A DNA stretch of 40,921 nt from Deltaproteobacteria bacterium (GTDB lineage Bacteria > Myxococcota_A > Polyangia > Haliangiales > Haliangiaceae), in contig VBLP01000157.1 of NCBI GenBank assembly GCA_005887925.1, forward strand, positions 5,048-45,968, given 5' to 3'. Positions 38,287 to 40,921 of the stretch are shown here, piece after piece (position 1 is the first letter of the stretch; every line of letters starts with the position of its first letter). The position numbers and the translations under genes were made by a program. The notes under the pieces were generated by a model. It saw only the letters and a program-made list of their open reading frames with translations. It was not told the origin of the DNA and made no database searches.

Positions 38287-38998
38287 TGCCTTTCGGTGGT
38301 GTGACAACCGGGGCGGGCGTCGTCGGTGCCGCCTTGCTGGCGGCCGGCCCCGTCGGATTCCCCGGTGTACTCGGTGCGGCCGATTTGTCGAGCGCGCCTG
38401 CGCCGCTGACCGGCGCGGGACCGGTGCCGGTGCCCGTCGGGACCATCGGTGCCGCGGGGAGATCGGTCGCGCTGCCGCTGCCCGCACCGGCGGGCGGGGC
38501 ACCGGCGGGCGGGGCACCGGTGGGCGGCGCACCGGCGGGCGGCGCACCGGCGGGCGGGGCGGTGGGCGCCGCGGGCGCTGGCGCTGCGGGGATCGGCCTG
38601 GGCCGGCCGAAGATCGGCAGCACGGTGGCCTTGTCCGACGGGCCGAGCGCCGGGATCAGCCCGCCCGGATCGGCCTTGGCGCCCTCCGCGACGAGCTTCA
38701 TCGCGACGTCGATCGGGATCCGGTAGGTCTGCGGCCGCTGCGGCTCGTTGGCCTTGGCCGCCGCGGGCCTGGGGTTGGTGCCGTACTCGTTGACCCGGGA
38801 CAGCTGCTCGGCGCGCAGCGACCGCGCGCTGGTGTCCTGGCCGCCGTAGTCGGCCATGGTCTGGATCTCGGACGTGTCGTTCACGTAGAACGCCTCGAGC
38901 GCCACGATCGTGACGTAGACCAGCACCGCGCCGCAGATCCCGACGACGATGACGCCGATCGTGTTGAGCCGGTCTGGATTTCGCTTGGGTCCCGACAT
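38276..38998 (-). CDS. Act-cluster membrane protein with a Pro/Ala/Gly-rich tail
   Basis: The 240-residue protein has one membrane helix near the N-terminus (IGVIVVGICGAVLVYVTIVA). A short folded part follows, containing VNDTSEIQTMADYGGQD, YRIPIDVAMKLVAEG and KATVLPIFGRP, which resembles small cytochrome-oxidase-associated proteins. The last 100 residues are Pro, Ala and Gly, including five PPAGA/PPTGA units encoded by a 15-base repeat. It lies between actF and the sco gene on the same strand. The gene order suggests a role in assembly of the Act or caa3 complex, but no function is known to me. Its repetitive C-terminal stretch may be extended in the periplasm. Confidence 0.7.
   Translation of the reverse strand: MSGPKRNPDRLNTIGVIVVGICGAVLVYVTIVALEAFYVNDTSEIQTMADYGGQDTSARSLRAEQLSRVNEYGTNPRPAAAKANEPQRPQTYRIPIDVAMKLVAEGAKADPGGLIPALGPSDKATVLPIFGRPRPIPAAPAPAAPTAPPAGAPPAGAPPTGAPPAGAPPAGAGSGSATDLPAAPMVPTGTGTGPAPVSGAGALDKSAAPSTPGNPTGPAASKAAPTTPAPVVTPPKGNGK
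38484..38558. repeat. Tandem 15-base repeat, five copies
   Basis: Units of the form GCACCGGCGGGCGGG run from 38484 to 38558 with one or two substitutions per unit. In the minus-strand gene each encodes five residues (PPAGA or PPTGA). Such coding repeats change length easily, so copy number may vary between strains. Confidence 0.85.
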
Positions 38999-39007
38999 GG
39001 TCAGCTC

Positions 39008-40330
39008 CTAGAGGTTCTCGTGGGCGAGCGACAGGCCCAGCGTCGGGTCCTTGATCGGGATCAGGTTGCCGCGCAGGTTGCGGCCGATCCCGAACAGCAG
39101 GACGCCGATCAGACCGAACCACACGGTGAGATCGAGCAGCGAGAACCCGACGTGATGATCGAGGATGCTGCCGGTCAGTGGGCCGGTCAGGACCTGGTGG
39201 CCCTCCTGTGCGCTCGACAGCCAGTCGTACGACGGCATCACGTTCCAGTACAGGTCGAGCCAGTGGAACACGAGCTGCCACACCGCGAAGAACACCAGCG
39301 ACGGCACGATGCGCTTGGTCCAGCGCGACATCAGGAACACGAACGGGAACGCCCAGAACCCGAACAGCATCGCGATGCTCACCCACTGCCACTCACCGAA
39401 CAGCCGGTACTTGTACCAGACCGTCTCCTCGGGGAGGTTGCCGTACCACTGCAGCATGAACTGCGAGAATGCGGTGTAGGCCCAGAAGAACGTGAATGCG
39501 AACATCCACTTGCCGATGTCGTGGTAGTGCTCGGGATTGACCGAGTGGGTCAGCCGCCCGGTGCGCTGGATGCCCAGCACGACGAGGCCGAGCGCGGCGA
39601 AGCCGCCGACGCACGAGCTGCCCCAGAAGTTGACGCCGTAGATCGTCGAGTACCACTTGGGCGCCATCGACATCAGGACGTCGAACGAGGTGAAGCAGGT
39701 GATCAGCGCATAGACGATCATCGCCGGGCCCGACGCGATCCGCATGCTGTCGGAGAGCTTGGGATCGCCGCTCTCGTCCTGCTGGCGCGACTTCCTCGCG
39801 AAGTACGCCGCCATCGCCGTGTAGAGCACGCCGTAGACCACGTAGCGGCCGAAGAAGAACCCGGGCGACAGCCAGCCGAGCTTGTGGACCAGGGTCGGGT
39901 TCAGGTACTCCTGGCAGGTGCCGCTGGCGGCCTTGACCACGCACGCCGCCGCGTCGGGATGCGCCCAGTAGTACAGGTCGTGGTAGCCGGCGAGCAGCGG
40001 CAGCACGAACACCAGGCCGGCGACGAACACGACCGGGAACGCCATGGTCATCGCCTCGGCGACCCGCCGCACCGCGGTGGCCCAGCGGCCGCGCACCAGG
40101 TGGTGCAGGAGGATGAGCCAGAACACGCCGACGCAGATGCTGAAGATGAACGACCAGCCCACGACGTAGGCGTAGAAGAAGCGCTTCCACTGATCGTAGT
40201 GGAACGCGACCACGACCGAGACGCCGAGGAACACGGCCGCGATGACCAGGCCGATCCGCCCAAGGCTCTCGCCGAGCCGGCCGGCCTTGTACTTCTCGTC
40301 GGGATGGAGGGACTTCTGCAATACGCTCAT
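39008..40330 (-). CDS. actF: Alternative complex III subunit ActF (NrfD-like membrane subunit)
   Basis: The 440-residue protein has about ten membrane helices and matches the quinone-site-type subunit ActF. It begins MSVLQKSLHPDEKYKAGRLG, then IGLVIAAVFLGVSVVVAFHY. Later stretches are FSICVGVFWLILLHHLVRG, FTSFDVLMSMAPKWYSTIYG, FFWAYTAFSQFMLQWYGNLP and EETVWYKYRLFGEW, which are strongly conserved in the family. ACIII oxidises menaquinol and reduces cytochrome c or the oxidase directly. The start ATG overlaps the actE stop by four bases. The gene is complete, and the rest of the act genes (A-D) would lie to the right of the window. Confidence 0.93.
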   Translation of the reverse strand: MSVLQKSLHPDEKYKAGRLGESLGRIGLVIAAVFLGVSVVVAFHYDQWKRFFYAYVVGWSFIFSICVGVFWLILLHHLVRGRWATAVRRVAEAMTMAFPVVFVAGLVFVLPLLAGYHDLYYWAHPDAAACVVKAASGTCQEYLNPTLVHKLGWLSPGFFFGRYVVYGVLYTAMAAYFARKSRQQDESGDPKLSDSMRIASGPAMIVYALITCFTSFDVLMSMAPKWYSTIYGVNFWGSSCVGGFAALGLVVLGIQRTGRLTHSVNPEHYHDIGKWMFAFTFFWAYTAFSQFMLQWYGNLPEETVWYKYRLFGEWQWVSIAMLFGFWAFPFVFLMSRWTKRIVPSLVFFAVWQLVFHWLDLYWNVMPSYDWLSSAQEGHQVLTGPLTGSILDHHVGFSLLDLTVWFGLIGVLLFGIGRNLRGNLIPIKDPTLGLSLAHENL

Positions 40331-40921
40331 CGGGTCGGCGCCTCCGGCATCTGCATGCCACTGCGGTGATCCGGTGGGATGTCGTCGAGCGCCGCGTTCT
40401 GGCTGCGCTGCAGCGCGCGGACGTACAGGACGATCGCCCAGCGGTCGGCGGGTGGGATCTGGGCCGCGTAGCCCATCATCGTGTTGTAGCCGTTGGAGAT
40501 CGTGTTGAAGAGCTGGCCGTTGGGCATGTTGATCGCGACCGGGTTCGACACGTCGACCAGGTTGCGCGCCTGCCACGCGCCGCCGGTCGTGGCGACCCGC
40601 GTCGGCACCGCGCCCATGCCGCGGCCGTCGTAGCCGTGGCACGGCGTGCAGTAGATCTCGAAGCGGTTCCGCCCGCGCCTGACCAGCGCGTCGTTGATCT
40701 CGAGCTGGCGCGGGAACCCGGTGGTCCAGTGGTCGCCCTCGGGCGCGTGCTCGATGCCCTTGTAGAACGTCTCGTCGGCGTTCAGCGAGCCGCGCGCGAC
40801 CGTCCCGGTGATCTCGCCGCGGTTGGCGCGGCCGTCGCCGAACAGGTCCATCGGCTGGTCCGACTTGTACTTGGGCTGGAAGTCCATGTCCGGGAAGATG
40901 TGGAAGTGCGGCTCGCTCGAG
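40327..40921 (-). CDS. actE: Alternative complex III cytochrome c subunit ActE, 5' end beyond the window
   Basis: The frame stays open to the right edge, so the N-terminus (with its signal peptide) is cut. An internal ATG at 40887 is not the start, because conserved residues (SSEPHFHIFPDMDFQPKYK) continue upstream of it. Visible features are the QPKYKSDQPMDLFGDGR segment and one haem c site CTPCHGYDGRG. NLVDVSNPVAINMPNGQLF and the C-terminal helix (WAIVLYVRALQRSQNA) complete the class I cytochrome fold, and a Met in MPNG or MMGY may be the second haem ligand. It passes electrons out of ACIII. It is coupled to actF. Confidence 0.92.
   Translation of the reverse strand, partial: SSEPHFHIFPDMDFQPKYKSDQPMDLFGDGRANRGEITGTVARGSLNADETFYKGIEHAPEGDHWTTGFPRQLEINDALVRRGRNRFEIYCTPCHGYDGRGMGAVPTRVATTGGAWQARNLVDVSNPVAINMPNGQLFNTISNGYNTMMGYAAQIPPADRWAIVLYVRALQRSQNAALDDIPPDHRSGMQMPEAPTR

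Noticed and set aside
38484-38558. CRISPR-like array
   Set aside because: The units are contiguous 15-mers without spacers and are coding.

Overview
The window looks like a piece of a high-GC Myxococcota (deltaproteobacterial) chromosome. The reasons are an alternative complex III (Act) cluster joined to a caa3-type cytochrome c oxidase, a serine/threonine kinase fused to other domains, an enhancer-binding protein carrying GAHSTA in place of GAFTGA, a PilZ protein, several lipoprotein phosphoesterases and a class II ribonucleotide reductase. The assignment is inferred from gene content only. I saw no rRNA, tRNA or CRISPR array.

Layout. 1-2.5 kb: end of a beta-propeller protein, a Uma2-family nuclease-like gene and corA, with a second copy of the last part of corA upstream. 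2.6-5.8 kb: a two-gene unit (metallophosphoesterase lipoprotein and an unknown envelope protein), back to back with a GAF/AAA+ regulator that has lost the core of its DNA-binding domain. 7.6-11.6 kb: a small HExxH protein converging on a 1126-residue fusion of a caspase-like domain without catalytic residues, a protein kinase, a STAND-type NTPase, a membrane helix and a PstS-like binding domain. This fusion is the most unusual gene here. 11.6-22.8 kb: an eroded accessory region with a broken uspA, pieces of IS1182 and IS21 elements, an intact VapBC-like pair with a repeated operator, a phosphoesterase missing one metal motif, and a frameshifted ATPase + DUF4276 pair resembling RloAB/PARIS-type defence modules. 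22.8-31.7 kb: nrdJ, two coupled exported proteins of unknown role, PilZ, DUF218, a citrate-type MFS carrier, an M28 peptidase and a frameshifted membrane protein. 31.8-40.9 kb: a cell-wall amidase converging on the respiratory cluster, read right to left as actE, actF, a Pro/Ala-rich membrane protein, sco, ctaC, ctaD, ctaE, ctaF.

How the genes work together. The respiratory cluster forms one chain: Act oxidises quinol and passes electrons through haem c to the CuA/haem c subunit and the oxygen-reducing subunit I, while the Sco protein probably loads CuA. Many gene ends in this cluster overlap by four bases, or sit next to the following ribosome-binding site, as in an operon.

A pattern runs through the window. 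At least six conserved genes lack a block of roughly 10-30 codons from a conserved place, often with a frameshift, and two more carry single-base frameshifts. The respiratory subunits ctaE and ctaF are among them. This could be genuine decay, but short deletions made during sequencing or assembly are an equally good explanation and should be excluded before any lesion is interpreted.
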